NCBI RefSeq assembly: GCF_037076455.1
Contig: NZ_AP028679.1
Coordinates: forward strand, 3,239,501 to 3,303,500
Direction: 5' to 3'
DNA: 64,000 nucleotides
From: Desulfoferula mesophila
GTDB taxonomy: Bacteria; Desulfobacterota; Desulfarculia; Desulfarculales; Desulfarculaceae
Shown piece after piece: positions 54,084-61,162 of the stretch; the first letter of the stretch is position 1, and each line of letters opens with the position of its first letter. The notes under the pieces were generated by a model. That model saw nothing but the letters and a program-made list of their open reading frames with translations. It made no database searches and was not told the DNA's origin. The position numbers were made by a program, and so were the translations under genes.

Positions 54084-55312
54084 TACCTCTGCTTGCTGAA
54101 CAACCGGGCGTAAAGGCGGCGGTGAAGCTCGGGCTGCCCCTCGCTCTCGCCCTCCGGGAACACCGCCCAGAAGCGAATGGATTCGGTATCAGTCGGCCCC
54201 AGATGGCCGTTCAGACTTTTGAGCAGTTTGCCTTGGGCGTCCAACCAGCGGAACTCTGCCTGCCAGTGCTCCCCTTCCGGCAGAGGACCCAGGATCCTGC
54301 CTCCCACCGCCACCTTGGGCTGACTCAGGAAGTCGGTGACGTGCGCTTGGAGGAAATGGCAGGCGACCGGCCGTCCTCGGCGGATCTGGAAGGCCAGCAC
54401 CGGCACGCGCCAGCCCTTGTCCGCGGTGGCCGCGGCTTTTAATAGATGTTGTTCGCCGGGGCTGGCGTGGAAGTACAGGTCCGCCGGAGTCAGGCCGGCG
54501 GCCAGCGGCAGTTCCACCTTCAAGCCCAAATCCCGCAGATCCTCGATCAGCCGGGTGGGAGCCTCCGTCTCATCCACGATATCCGAGGCCGTCCGCGGCG
54601 CGGCCTCCGGCTTCTCCGCTCCCTGCGGGGCGTCCATCACCTGGCGGTCCTCCACGGCCGCTTCGTACTCGGCCATCAGCTGTTGGGCCGCGGAAAAGGA
54701 AAAATAGCACCCCAGCTCGATTTCCATCTGCTGGAATACGTGGCCCAGGGACCAGGGGGCCAGGTGAGGGAAAGGCTTTTGGCTGGCTTCACGGACCAAA
54801 GCGGCGGCCGCTGGGTTGGATGGGGCGCATAGCTCGAACAGGTTGCGGCGGTGCAAGGTGTAGACGTTCCACGGCTGGGCGAAACGGCTCTCGTCCAAAA
54901 GCACATCCTGGCTGGAGGCAAAGGTAGGGTCATAGTGGGTCTGCGCCACCAAGACGGCGTTGGCGAGGTTGGGGCCGGTGTCCAGCACCAGCACTAGGGG
55001 TGGCCGATAATAGCGGTGCTTGGGCCCCCAGCCCGCCAAGGCCGGATCCAGGCGCCACACCTGCCCCGGTTCCGGGGACTCATCGGAAGTTTCATGGTGG
55101 CCGTGCCAGGGCTCCGGAGCCAATTGCTGCCAGGGGGGCTCAATGATTTCGGCTGTCCGGCGTCTTTGGCAAAGCAGGCATGCCTCCAGATGGGCCGCCG
55201 CCTCGGGGGTGAGCTCCTGGCCAATGACTTCCTCCAGAGGAGGACAAAACCGCATTTGCCAGGCCAGCTCCCAGGCCTGAAAAATTTGCCATTTCTCAAA
55301 ATAGTCATTCAT
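54083..55312 (-). CDS. Putative cytosolic anti-sigma factor with HxxxCxxC zinc motif
   Basis: A 409-residue protein. The N-terminal 60 residues carry Cys23 and AAHLEACLLCQRR (His41, Cys45, Cys48), the H-x3-C-x2-C signature of zinc-binding anti-sigma domains. Residues about 75-175 (GQVWRLDPALAGW, then YRPPLVLVLDTGPNLANAV) faintly resemble a MazF/PemK-like SH3 barrel. The C-terminal half is unrecognised. No transmembrane helix is seen, unlike most ECF anti-sigmas. ATG 55312 was chosen; ATG 55351, with a GGAG upstream and only 2 bases from the sigma gene, is an alternative. It lies between a sigma-like and a Lon-like gene. Confidence 0.6.
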   Translation of the reverse strand: MNDYFEKWQIFQAWELAWQMRFCPPLEEVIGQELTPEAAAHLEACLLCQRRRTAEIIEPPWQQLAPEPWHGHHETSDESPEPGQVWRLDPALAGWGPKHRYYRPPLVLVLDTGPNLANAVLVAQTHYDPTFASSQDVLLDESRFAQPWNVYTLHRRNLFELCAPSNPAAAALVREASQKPFPHLAPWSLGHVFQQMEIELGCYFSFSAAQQLMAEYEAAVEDRQVMDAPQGAEKPEAAPRTASDIVDETEAPTRLIEDLRDLGLKVELPLAAGLTPADLYFHASPGEQHLLKAAATADKGWRVPVLAFQIRRGRPVACHFLQAHVTDFLSQPKVAVGGRILGPLPEGEHWQAEFRWLDAQGKLLKSLNGHLGPTDTESIRFWAVFPEGESEGQPELHRRLYARLFSKQR

Positions 55313-55353
55313 GGGTGGGGGCCTTTCTTGTGTGTGTGAGCATCCACCCATCT

Positions 55354-56415
55354 CTAACGGTCTCCAAAGTCCTTTTTGCAAGTTTCAGCGATGTAAAGCA
55401 AAAATTTGGTCCAAAATGACCTTTCGCGCGCGGCCGGGGCGACTCCAGGCCAACTTTCAAAAACCAGGGCCAGATCGTCGCAGGCGCGGTCCAGTTGATA
55501 TTTGACGTGGCTCGGCCCGGACAGGCCGGTCATCTGGGCGATCTGCTCCAACGTCAAGTTGCCTGGGTCCAGGGTGAGCTGGAAGACCTTGCGGCGCTTG
55601 GAGCTCCACAGGGAGGCCACCTGCCAGGCCAGGATTTCCAGACCGTCCTGATCGGAGACGTTGTGCGCCGCCAACCCCTCATGGGCCAGGGCCTGGTCGG
55701 ACAACTGTCTCTGTTGAGGGTCGCGCAGGTGCTCATAGTGAGCCACCAGGAAATCAACCAGGCTCCTTATCGGCAGGAAGGCCGGCCGGCCCAGGCGCTC
55801 CACCGCCTGGCGCCAGAAGAACTCGGCCAGGAGGTTCAGGTCCTTGGCCCGCAGGCGCTCCAGATCCTTCGGCCCCACCAGCCCGGCCGGAGAGGGCCAT
55901 TGCGCGTAGGATTCGCCGACCCTCGTCTCCAATGCGGCCTGCGGTTTGGCGCCGAGCTCAAGGCTGAAGAAACTTCCGCCTCCGATGGAGCGCGAATAGA
56001 ACTCCGGACCTTCGGCAATGGCCTGGCGCAGGCGTCGGTAGAGATAACGGTACTGGCTGATGTCCTTATGACGGGCCTGGTCGCGCAGATTTAGGAGAAA
56101 GCCGTTGCGCAGGTAGGCCGCGGTCGTCCTGCCCGGCCGGCCTTGGCTGTCCGAGGTTTCCAACGGAGGAGCCATCCCCTTGGCCAGGAAGTTTTGCAGA
56201 TACAGCCAGAATTCATGGGCCACGTCTTCGATGTTTTGGTCCATCTCCTGGGGGGAGGTCCCGCGGGGGGCAGGAAAGGGCCATAACTTGGCGGGAAGAT
56301 CCAGCGAGGCGGCCCGCGACATAATGATGCGGGCCTCCTGCCGCAGCCAAGGCAGGCACTCGTCGGAGAACAGGTACTGCGCCAAGGATTGGACGTTATC
56401 GGATGCCGGCTTCAT
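55354..56415 (-). CDS. Sigma-70-family-like transcription factor
   Basis: A 353-residue protein. Residues about 60-125 look like sigma region 2 (NIEDVAHEFWLYLQNFL, then AAYLRNGFLLNLRDQARHKD). Residues about 275-320 resemble region 4 with a helix-turn-helix (RKVFQLTLDPGNLTLEQIAQ and SGPSHVKYQLDRACDDL). The long linker makes it larger than a standard ECF factor (about 190 residues). The start ATG 56415 directly abuts the upstream stop. The following gene has a ZAS-type motif, supporting a sigma/anti-sigma pair. Homology is by eye only. Confidence 0.6.
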   Translation of the reverse strand: MKPASDNVQSLAQYLFSDECLPWLRQEARIIMSRAASLDLPAKLWPFPAPRGTSPQEMDQNIEDVAHEFWLYLQNFLAKGMAPPLETSDSQGRPGRTTAAYLRNGFLLNLRDQARHKDISQYRYLYRRLRQAIAEGPEFYSRSIGGGSFFSLELGAKPQAALETRVGESYAQWPSPAGLVGPKDLERLRAKDLNLLAEFFWRQAVERLGRPAFLPIRSLVDFLVAHYEHLRDPQQRQLSDQALAHEGLAAHNVSDQDGLEILAWQVASLWSSKRRKVFQLTLDPGNLTLEQIAQMTGLSGPSHVKYQLDRACDDLALVFESWPGVAPAARERSFWTKFLLYIAETCKKDFGDR

Positions 56416-56973
56416 TCAGGAACCGTCCCGCAGGCAATTTTCAGGCACGCGACCCCAGTAGCGCAGACTCCACAGGAAACCAGGGTCGCTGGGCACTTGA
56501 AAGACGCACTCTTCCACCAGATAGGTCCGCCGTGCAATGACATAGGAGGTGTGCTCCAGACGGCATCCCTGTTCAATGTAACGCTGGTTGTGCAGCCGCT
56601 TACTGGAGCAGGGGCAGAGGCGGTGCCCGGCGTTGCCTATGCGCTGCAACACGAATATTGGATGGGTCTTGCCGGAGCTTGCTGCTTGAGAGGCGAACTC
56701 TCCCCGGGTCAGATGGCGCAGGGCGTTATCCTTGGCGCCCACGAAAAGGCAGCGTTCCTCCCACAAGTTGGGCGGGATAAATCTGATGCCCCGGGCGAAC
56801 TTGCCCCGGGACTGGTTCAGCTTATCCATCACCTGCTTGGAACCCGAGGTCTCCGCATCGCGAAGATGGTGCGCAGGTTGTTTCTTGCCGCGTTTCATAC
56901 GAGAACCCGGGGCGCGGCTGGGCGGCTTGCCCGTCGCCTCCCAGAAAAGAGGAGTATTCGTACCGCGTTTCAT
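56416..56973 (-). CDS. Small basic protein heading the sigma/Lon-like cassette
   Basis: A 185-residue protein whose stop codon directly abuts the sigma-like start codon. Start ATG 56973 has GAGG seven bases upstream; ATG 56898 (also MKRG) is possible. The N-terminus is basic and low complexity. The C-terminal 110 residues look folded, with THPIFVLQRIGNAGHRLCPC and YVIARRTYLVEECVFQV, and faintly recall a MazF/PemK-like barrel. Function unknown; co-translation implies a role with the sigma factor. Confidence 0.55.
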   Translation of the reverse strand: MKRGTNTPLFWEATGKPPSRAPGSRMKRGKKQPAHHLRDAETSGSKQVMDKLNQSRGKFARGIRFIPPNLWEERCLFVGAKDNALRHLTRGEFASQAASSGKTHPIFVLQRIGNAGHRLCPCSSKRLHNQRYIEQGCRLEHTSYVIARRTYLVEECVFQVPSDPGFLWSLRYWGRVPENCLRDGS

Positions 56974-57373
56974 TATGAGCCTCGGACGTAACCTCACGCA
57001 ACCACCCGTGCGGCCTCCCGGAATTACCTTGAGTGCACAAGCGCATCCATCCGACTCCAAACGCCGGGCAACTCCCGCGGCTTGCCTCCCAATCCCCTGT
57101 TTTGTGCGAGCCGCCGCTTTAACCATTTCTAGTTCCCCTAACAATTACCTTTAATTCTCTTAGCTCTATCACCCCTCGGGACTAGCCATCTTTACTAGGC
57201 TGCTTATTATTTTTGGTTAGGCCTTAAATTCTCATTCTATTAATTATAACTAGCCATTTTAATGCCCCCTGAATATTGATAGCCATCTCTATTTCCACCT
57301 ATGCTGGATGTAAATCATCGTAGATTTGACGAGGGTGTTATCAATGCTAACTGATTCGCGAGACGTCTGAGAA
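56974..57373. other. Divergent intergenic region, cassette / csgEFG
   Basis: About 400 bases. From 57130 on it is strongly AT-rich compared with the window. It must hold divergent promoters for the sigma/Lon-like cassette (minus) and csgE (plus). No hexamer pair stood out, and no operator repeat was recognised. Confidence 0.45.
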
Positions 57374-57853
57374 ATGAAATACATTATTGGCCATATTAAC
57401 GCAAGCCATTTAGGGGTGCGTGCCGTCTTTTTGGCCACATTTATATCTTTTGTACTAATTGCATCGGTTTTAAATGCTCACGCTAATGCTGACAACAAAG
57501 CATCGGACAATGGAAAATATGATGAACTGATTAGTTCCGGCCTGGTGATGGATAAAACCATCACGCCCATAGGCCGCCACTTCTATAAAGAGTTCATGGC
57601 TTATTGGACCGCCCCCAGAGGATTATCCGACTACACCATTACCATTATTGAACGCTTTAACCCTCAGTGGGGCAGTATCGCTTGGATCTCCGTGGACGAC
57701 GACATCATCTACCAACAGCTCATTAGTTCGCGCAGGCTCATCATGGAGGATTTGGCCAAGGACGCGGTGCGCCAAGTGCTGCAATTCATGGTCAAAAGGG
57801 AAATTATCAAGCGATACAAGGGCAGTATGGATCTCGAAGGCGACGGGTATTAA
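57374..57853 (+). CDS. csgE: Curli production assembly/transport protein CsgE
   Basis: A 159-residue periplasmic adaptor that caps the CsgG pore and delivers curlin subunits. A hydrophobic signal (about 17-36, ending NAHANA) precedes the diagnostic GLVMDKTITPIGRHFYKEF and YTITIIERFNPQWGSIAWI stretches and DAVRQVLQFM near the end. Codon use is more AT-rich at the 5' end than its neighbours. It is the first gene of csgE-csgF-csgG. Confidence 0.9.
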   Translation: MKYIIGHINASHLGVRAVFLATFISFVLIASVLNAHANADNKASDNGKYDELISSGLVMDKTITPIGRHFYKEFMAYWTAPRGLSDYTITIIERFNPQWGSIAWISVDDDIIYQQLISSRRLIMEDLAKDAVRQVLQFMVKREIIKRYKGSMDLEGDGY

Positions 57854-57869
57854 GAAAGGAAGGCTTCAG

Positions 57870-58292
57870 ATGACCACGATCAAACCGAGCTTGTTCACGT
57901 TAATTTTTGCCGCGGCCCTGCTGGCTATGGCGACCACCGCCTCGGCAACGGAACTAGTTTGGGCACCGATCAATCCCAACTTTGTTGGTGGAAACCCTCT
58001 AATGGCCAATGCACTTTTGGCCAACGCTCAATCGCAGGATAACAACAAAGACCCAGACTTGGATTCAGCTCAGAGCCGCCTTGACGATTTCACCGACAAC
58101 TTGAACCGGAGCATTTTATCGCTCCTGTCAGCCAGAATTGTTGAGCGTGCTTTCGGGACCGACAGTCTGCCAAACGGCACTTTTACTATTGGTGATTACA
58201 CCGTTGTTATCTCCGATACTCTCGGATCATTGAACGTCAATGTATCGGATACCGGTGGCAACAATACTCATATATCCATCCCGACCTTTTAA
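57870..58292 (+). CDS. csgF: Curli production assembly/transport protein CsgF
   Basis: A 140-residue protein with a signal peptide (to about residue 26, TASATE) followed by the conserved CsgF segment LVWAPINPNFVGGNPLMANA, which inserts into the CsgG channel and forms its second constriction. The C-terminus, YTVVISDTLGSLNVNVSD, is typical. Start ATG 57870 follows AAGGAAGG; the longer frame inside csgE is a shadow. CsgF couples secretion to nucleation at the cell surface. Confidence 0.92.
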   Translation: MTTIKPSLFTLIFAAALLAMATTASATELVWAPINPNFVGGNPLMANALLANAQSQDNNKDPDLDSAQSRLDDFTDNLNRSILSLLSARIVERAFGTDSLPNGTFTIGDYTVVISDTLGSLNVNVSDTGGNNTHISIPTF

Positions 58293-58331
58293 GGAAATAT
58301 TCCTGCTGAGGGGAAACGGAGAGGACCTGAA

Positions 58332-60128
58332 ATGCTGATCTATCTTAAACGGTTCGGGGTTATGATCCTGCTCACCATGGTATCCGCATGCAGCATTCCC
58401 ATGCATGAATTCGATATCATGCCGCCTCATGTGAGTAGGATAAGTCACACCTATAAAGACCTGGTCTCTCTTCCTTCCCCCAAAGGAAAAATACGAGTCA
58501 GCGTGTACTCCTTCCGGGACATGACCGGGCAGTACAAGCCCCAGCCCAACGTGAGCTCCTTCTCCACGGCGGTGACCCAGGGTGCGGTGAACATCCTGCT
58601 CGAGGCGCTCAAGCGCTCCAAGTGGTTCATCCCGGTGGAGCGTGACGGCCTGCAGAGCCTGCTCACCGAGCGCAAGATCATCGCCGCCGCAAACCGCAAA
58701 AATGGCGCTGGCGAAGCGCAGTTGCCGGCCTTGGAGTTTGCCAACGTGCTGCTGCAGGGCGGCATCACCGCCTATGAGACCAACACCCTCACCGGTGGCT
58801 TCGGGGCGCGCTATTTCGGCATCGGGGGTTCCACCCAGTACCGCATGGACCAAGTCACGGTGCACCTGAGGGCGGTTGACGTTAATTCCGGGCGCATCCT
58901 GAAATCCATCTCCACCACCAAGACCATCTTCTCCTATGAGGTCGACGCCGGAGTCTTCCAGTTCATCTCCTACAAGAAGCTTCTGGAGATCGAGGCGGGC
59001 TTCAGCCAGAACGAGCCCGTGCAGATGTGCGTGGCCGCTGCCATCGAGAAGGCGGTAATCGCCATGGTCATCGAGGGCGTGCAGGACGGCCTCTGGGCCC
59101 TGAAGGACCCCGAGCAGATCAACAGCCCCGTCTTCAAGGACTATGAGGAAGAGTCCCAGCGCCTGGCCACCGAAGCCGAGTTGAAGAGGGTCGAGGCCAA
59201 GGCGGCCGCGGTGCGCAAGGCCAAGTACGACTCCGCGGCTCTGGAGAAGTTCCAGGCCGAGCAGGCCGAGAAGCAGCGGATAGAAGCCGAGGCCAAGGCC
59301 GAGCAGGAAGCCAAGCAGCGGATGGAAGCCGAAGCCAAGGCCGAGGAGCAAGCGAAGCAGCGCATGGAAGCCGAAGCCAAGGCCGAGCAGGAAGCGAAGC
59401 AGCGGATGGAAGCCGAAGCCAAGGCCGAGCAGGAAGCGAAGCTGCGCATGGAAGCCGCGGCCAAGGCCGAGCAGGAAGAGAAGCAGCGGATAGAAGCCGA
59501 GGCCAAGGCCGAGCAGGAAGCGAAGCAGCGCATGGAAGCCGAAGCCAAGGCCGAGCAGGAAGAGAAGCTGCGCATGGAAGCCGCGGCCAAGGCCGAGCAG
59601 GAAGAGAAGCTGCGCATGGAAGCCGCGGCCAAGGCCGAGCAGGAAGAGAAGCTGCGCATGGAAGCCGCGGCCAAGGCCGAGCAGGCCGAGAAGCAGCGGA
59701 TAGAAGCCGAGGCCAAGGCCGAGCAGGCCTCCGCCGAGGCGCAGGACCAGCCTCAGATCAAGAAGTGGACTACCCCCACGCAAGACGGTGATGCGCTCCC
59801 CACCCCCCAGGCCACTCCGGCCAGGGAGGCGGATGTGGAAGGCCGTCGGGGAGTCGGCAAGGCCGGCCAAACCTTGTCCCGAATCGACCAGCCCCAGGCC
59901 GCGCCCCCGCGGGCGCTACCTGGGAGCGAGGCGGCTGCGTCCCTGCCCGCGCAGGAAGCTCCGTCCGCTGCTGGGGCCGAGACCGATCAGGGCGGCGCTC
60001 CCGCCGCGCCCGCGAGCGTAGAGCGCCAGGAGAGCCACAACGCTGCGTCCATCCGGCTGGCCAGCTGGATGCCCTTAAATATCACCCCTCAAGCGGCCCA
60101 GGTGCGGCTGAGCGGCTTGGGAATTTAA
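58332..60128 (+). CDS. csgG: Curli secretion channel CsgG with long repetitive C-terminal extension
   Basis: Outer-membrane lipoprotein pore for curlin secretion. The signal ends in a lipobox (MVSAC, Cys20). The CsgG domain (about 30-285) shows VSVYSFRDMTGQYKPQPNVS, SFSTAVTQGAVNILLEALKR and FANVLLQGGITAYETNTLTG, and the barrel hairpins. E. coli CsgG ends near 277 residues. Here 598 are encoded: a charged helix of eleven 14-residue repeats (310-463) and then a Pro/Ala-rich tail ending in SLPAQEAPSAAG, and IRLASWMPLNITPQ. In known CsgG the C-terminus faces the periplasm, so the extension would project there, perhaps toward the wall or inner membrane. Confidence 0.92.
   Translation: MLIYLKRFGVMILLTMVSACSIPMHEFDIMPPHVSRISHTYKDLVSLPSPKGKIRVSVYSFRDMTGQYKPQPNVSSFSTAVTQGAVNILLEALKRSKWFIPVERDGLQSLLTERKIIAAANRKNGAGEAQLPALEFANVLLQGGITAYETNTLTGGFGARYFGIGGSTQYRMDQVTVHLRAVDVNSGRILKSISTTKTIFSYEVDAGVFQFISYKKLLEIEAGFSQNEPVQMCVAAAIEKAVIAMVIEGVQDGLWALKDPEQINSPVFKDYEEESQRLATEAELKRVEAKAAAVRKAKYDSAALEKFQAEQAEKQRIEAEAKAEQEAKQRMEAEAKAEEQAKQRMEAEAKAEQEAKQRMEAEAKAEQEAKLRMEAAAKAEQEEKQRIEAEAKAEQEAKQRMEAEAKAEQEEKLRMEAAAKAEQEEKLRMEAAAKAEQEEKLRMEAAAKAEQAEKQRIEAEAKAEQASAEAQDQPQIKKWTTPTQDGDALPTPQATPAREADVEGRRGVGKAGQTLSRIDQPQAAPPRALPGSEAAASLPAQEAPSAAGAETDQGGAPAAPASVERQESHNAASIRLASWMPLNITPQAAQVRLSGLGI
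59259..59720 (+). repeat. Eleven 42-bp in-frame tandem repeats in csgG
   Basis: Eleven units of exactly 42 bases encode variants of EQEAKQRMEAEAKA, with R-I or R-M, E-A or A-A and Q or L variations. A partial twelfth unit (EQAS) follows. Fourteen residues equal two heptads, giving a long coiled coil or single alpha-helix. Unit sequences group in patches, as expected from slippage or unequal crossing-over. Confidence 0.93.
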
Positions 60129-60160
60129 TCCGTCACGGCTTGGGATAAGGAGCCTGTGCT

Positions 60161-60994
60161 ATGAACCAATCCACCTCAATCAAAAGGATCTTGGCGGCGA
60201 TGCTGCTGACCCTGTCTCTGGCCGTCTTGGGCGCCGGGCTCACCCCGCCCGCCCTGGCGGCCGGGGGCCAGATCGATGCCCGCTCCAACCAGTCCTACAT
60301 CTATCAAAGCGGGCCTAGCGCCCTGGCTTATGTCGACCAGGTCGGCCAGGGCAACTTCTCGCGGGTGGAGCAGGAGCGTGGCAGCAGCCTGTCTCGGGTC
60401 CGGCAGCTGGGCGAAGAAAACTACTCGGAGATCAAGCAGTACGGCTGGACCACCTTGCAGAACTCGGCCGAGGTGCTGCAACTGGGCCGCCACAACAAAG
60501 CCGTCGTCGAGCAGAACGGCTCGGGCAACCGGGCCGCGATCTCCCAGGCCAGTGCCGGCATCTGGGGCAGCTCCTATGGTGAGTATCTCAACGTGGCCGA
60601 AATCACCCAGTGGGGCACGGGCAACTGGGCCAATATCGACCAGGTGGGCAGCCACAAGGCGACCATCGTCCAGGGTAGCCCCTGTCAGTTGGCCATCGGC
60701 AACCGCGCCTCCATTTACCAGCTCGTCGGCACGGGCAGTGAGGCCTCCATCAGCCAGATGGGATCCCTGAACAGCGCGGCCATCAGCCAAATGGTCGGGG
60801 GCGGCGAGGCCTCCATCACCCAGACCGGCTATTACAACAACGCCACGATCGTCCAGTGGGCGGCCAACGCCCCGGTCAACATCACTCAAAGCGGCAATCG
60901 CAACGTGGCCAATGTGGTCCAGAACGTGGGACTGCCCGTGGAAGTGACCCAGACCGGCCACATGGTCACCAACATCGTCGTGGGAACAAGGTAG
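60161..60994 (+). CDS. Curlin-repeat protein, 277 residues
   Basis: A secreted curli subunit homologue about twice the size of E. coli CsgA. The signal peptide ends around ALAAGG. Roughly ten curlin-like repeats follow, such as YVDQVGQGNFSRVEQ, AVVEQNGSGNRAAISQA and ASITQTGYYNNATIVQ. One cysteine (GSPCQLAIG) interrupts the series. AAGGAG lies nine bases before ATG 60161. It follows csgG by 32 bases. It could serve as major subunit or nucleator; the last repeats lack the regular N, which is reminiscent of CsgB. Confidence 0.88.
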   Translation: MNQSTSIKRILAAMLLTLSLAVLGAGLTPPALAAGGQIDARSNQSYIYQSGPSALAYVDQVGQGNFSRVEQERGSSLSRVRQLGEENYSEIKQYGWTTLQNSAEVLQLGRHNKAVVEQNGSGNRAAISQASAGIWGSSYGEYLNVAEITQWGTGNWANIDQVGSHKATIVQGSPCQLAIGNRASIYQLVGTGSEASISQMGSLNSAAISQMVGGGEASITQTGYYNNATIVQWAANAPVNITQSGNRNVANVVQNVGLPVEVTQTGHMVTNIVVGTR

Positions 60995-61010
60995 GCAACT
61001 CAAATACACC

Positions 61011-61032
61011 AAAGGAGGTGATGCCGATGTAG
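61011..61032 (+). promoter_or_regulatory. Extended perfect Shine-Dalgarno with a minimal ORF
   Basis: AAAGGAGGTGAT (61011-61022) is fully complementary to the canonical 3' end of 16S rRNA. It runs straight into ATG CCG ATG TAG: the second ATG (61027) lies at ideal spacing and is followed at once by a stop. It sits just after the upstream curlin gene in the spacer before the next one. Confidence 0.5.
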
Positions 61033-61162
61033 GAACAGGAGAAGCCCCGAGGAATCAACCTGAGCTTAGCCGAGCGGACCCGGCTAACCCCCAACCAAAC
61101 AAGAACCGTAAGAACCGAGAACCGACAAAGAGACCAAAAACCGAAAGACAAGGAGCAATACA

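Noticed and set aside
51963-56973. Direct assignment of the cassette to the CRISPR CalpL/CalpT/CalpS system
   Set aside because: No CARF or SAVED-type sensor motif was recognised and no CRISPR array or type III effector genes occur in the window; only the general protease/anti-sigma/sigma logic matches.
59259-59720. CRISPR-like array
   Set aside because: Units are contiguous 42-bp in-frame coding repeats with no spacers.
58227-59870. 547-codon minus-strand frame with a regular Leu/Gly/Phe repeat
   Set aside because: It is the antisense image of the csgG 42-bp repeat and carries no ribosome site or family similarity.
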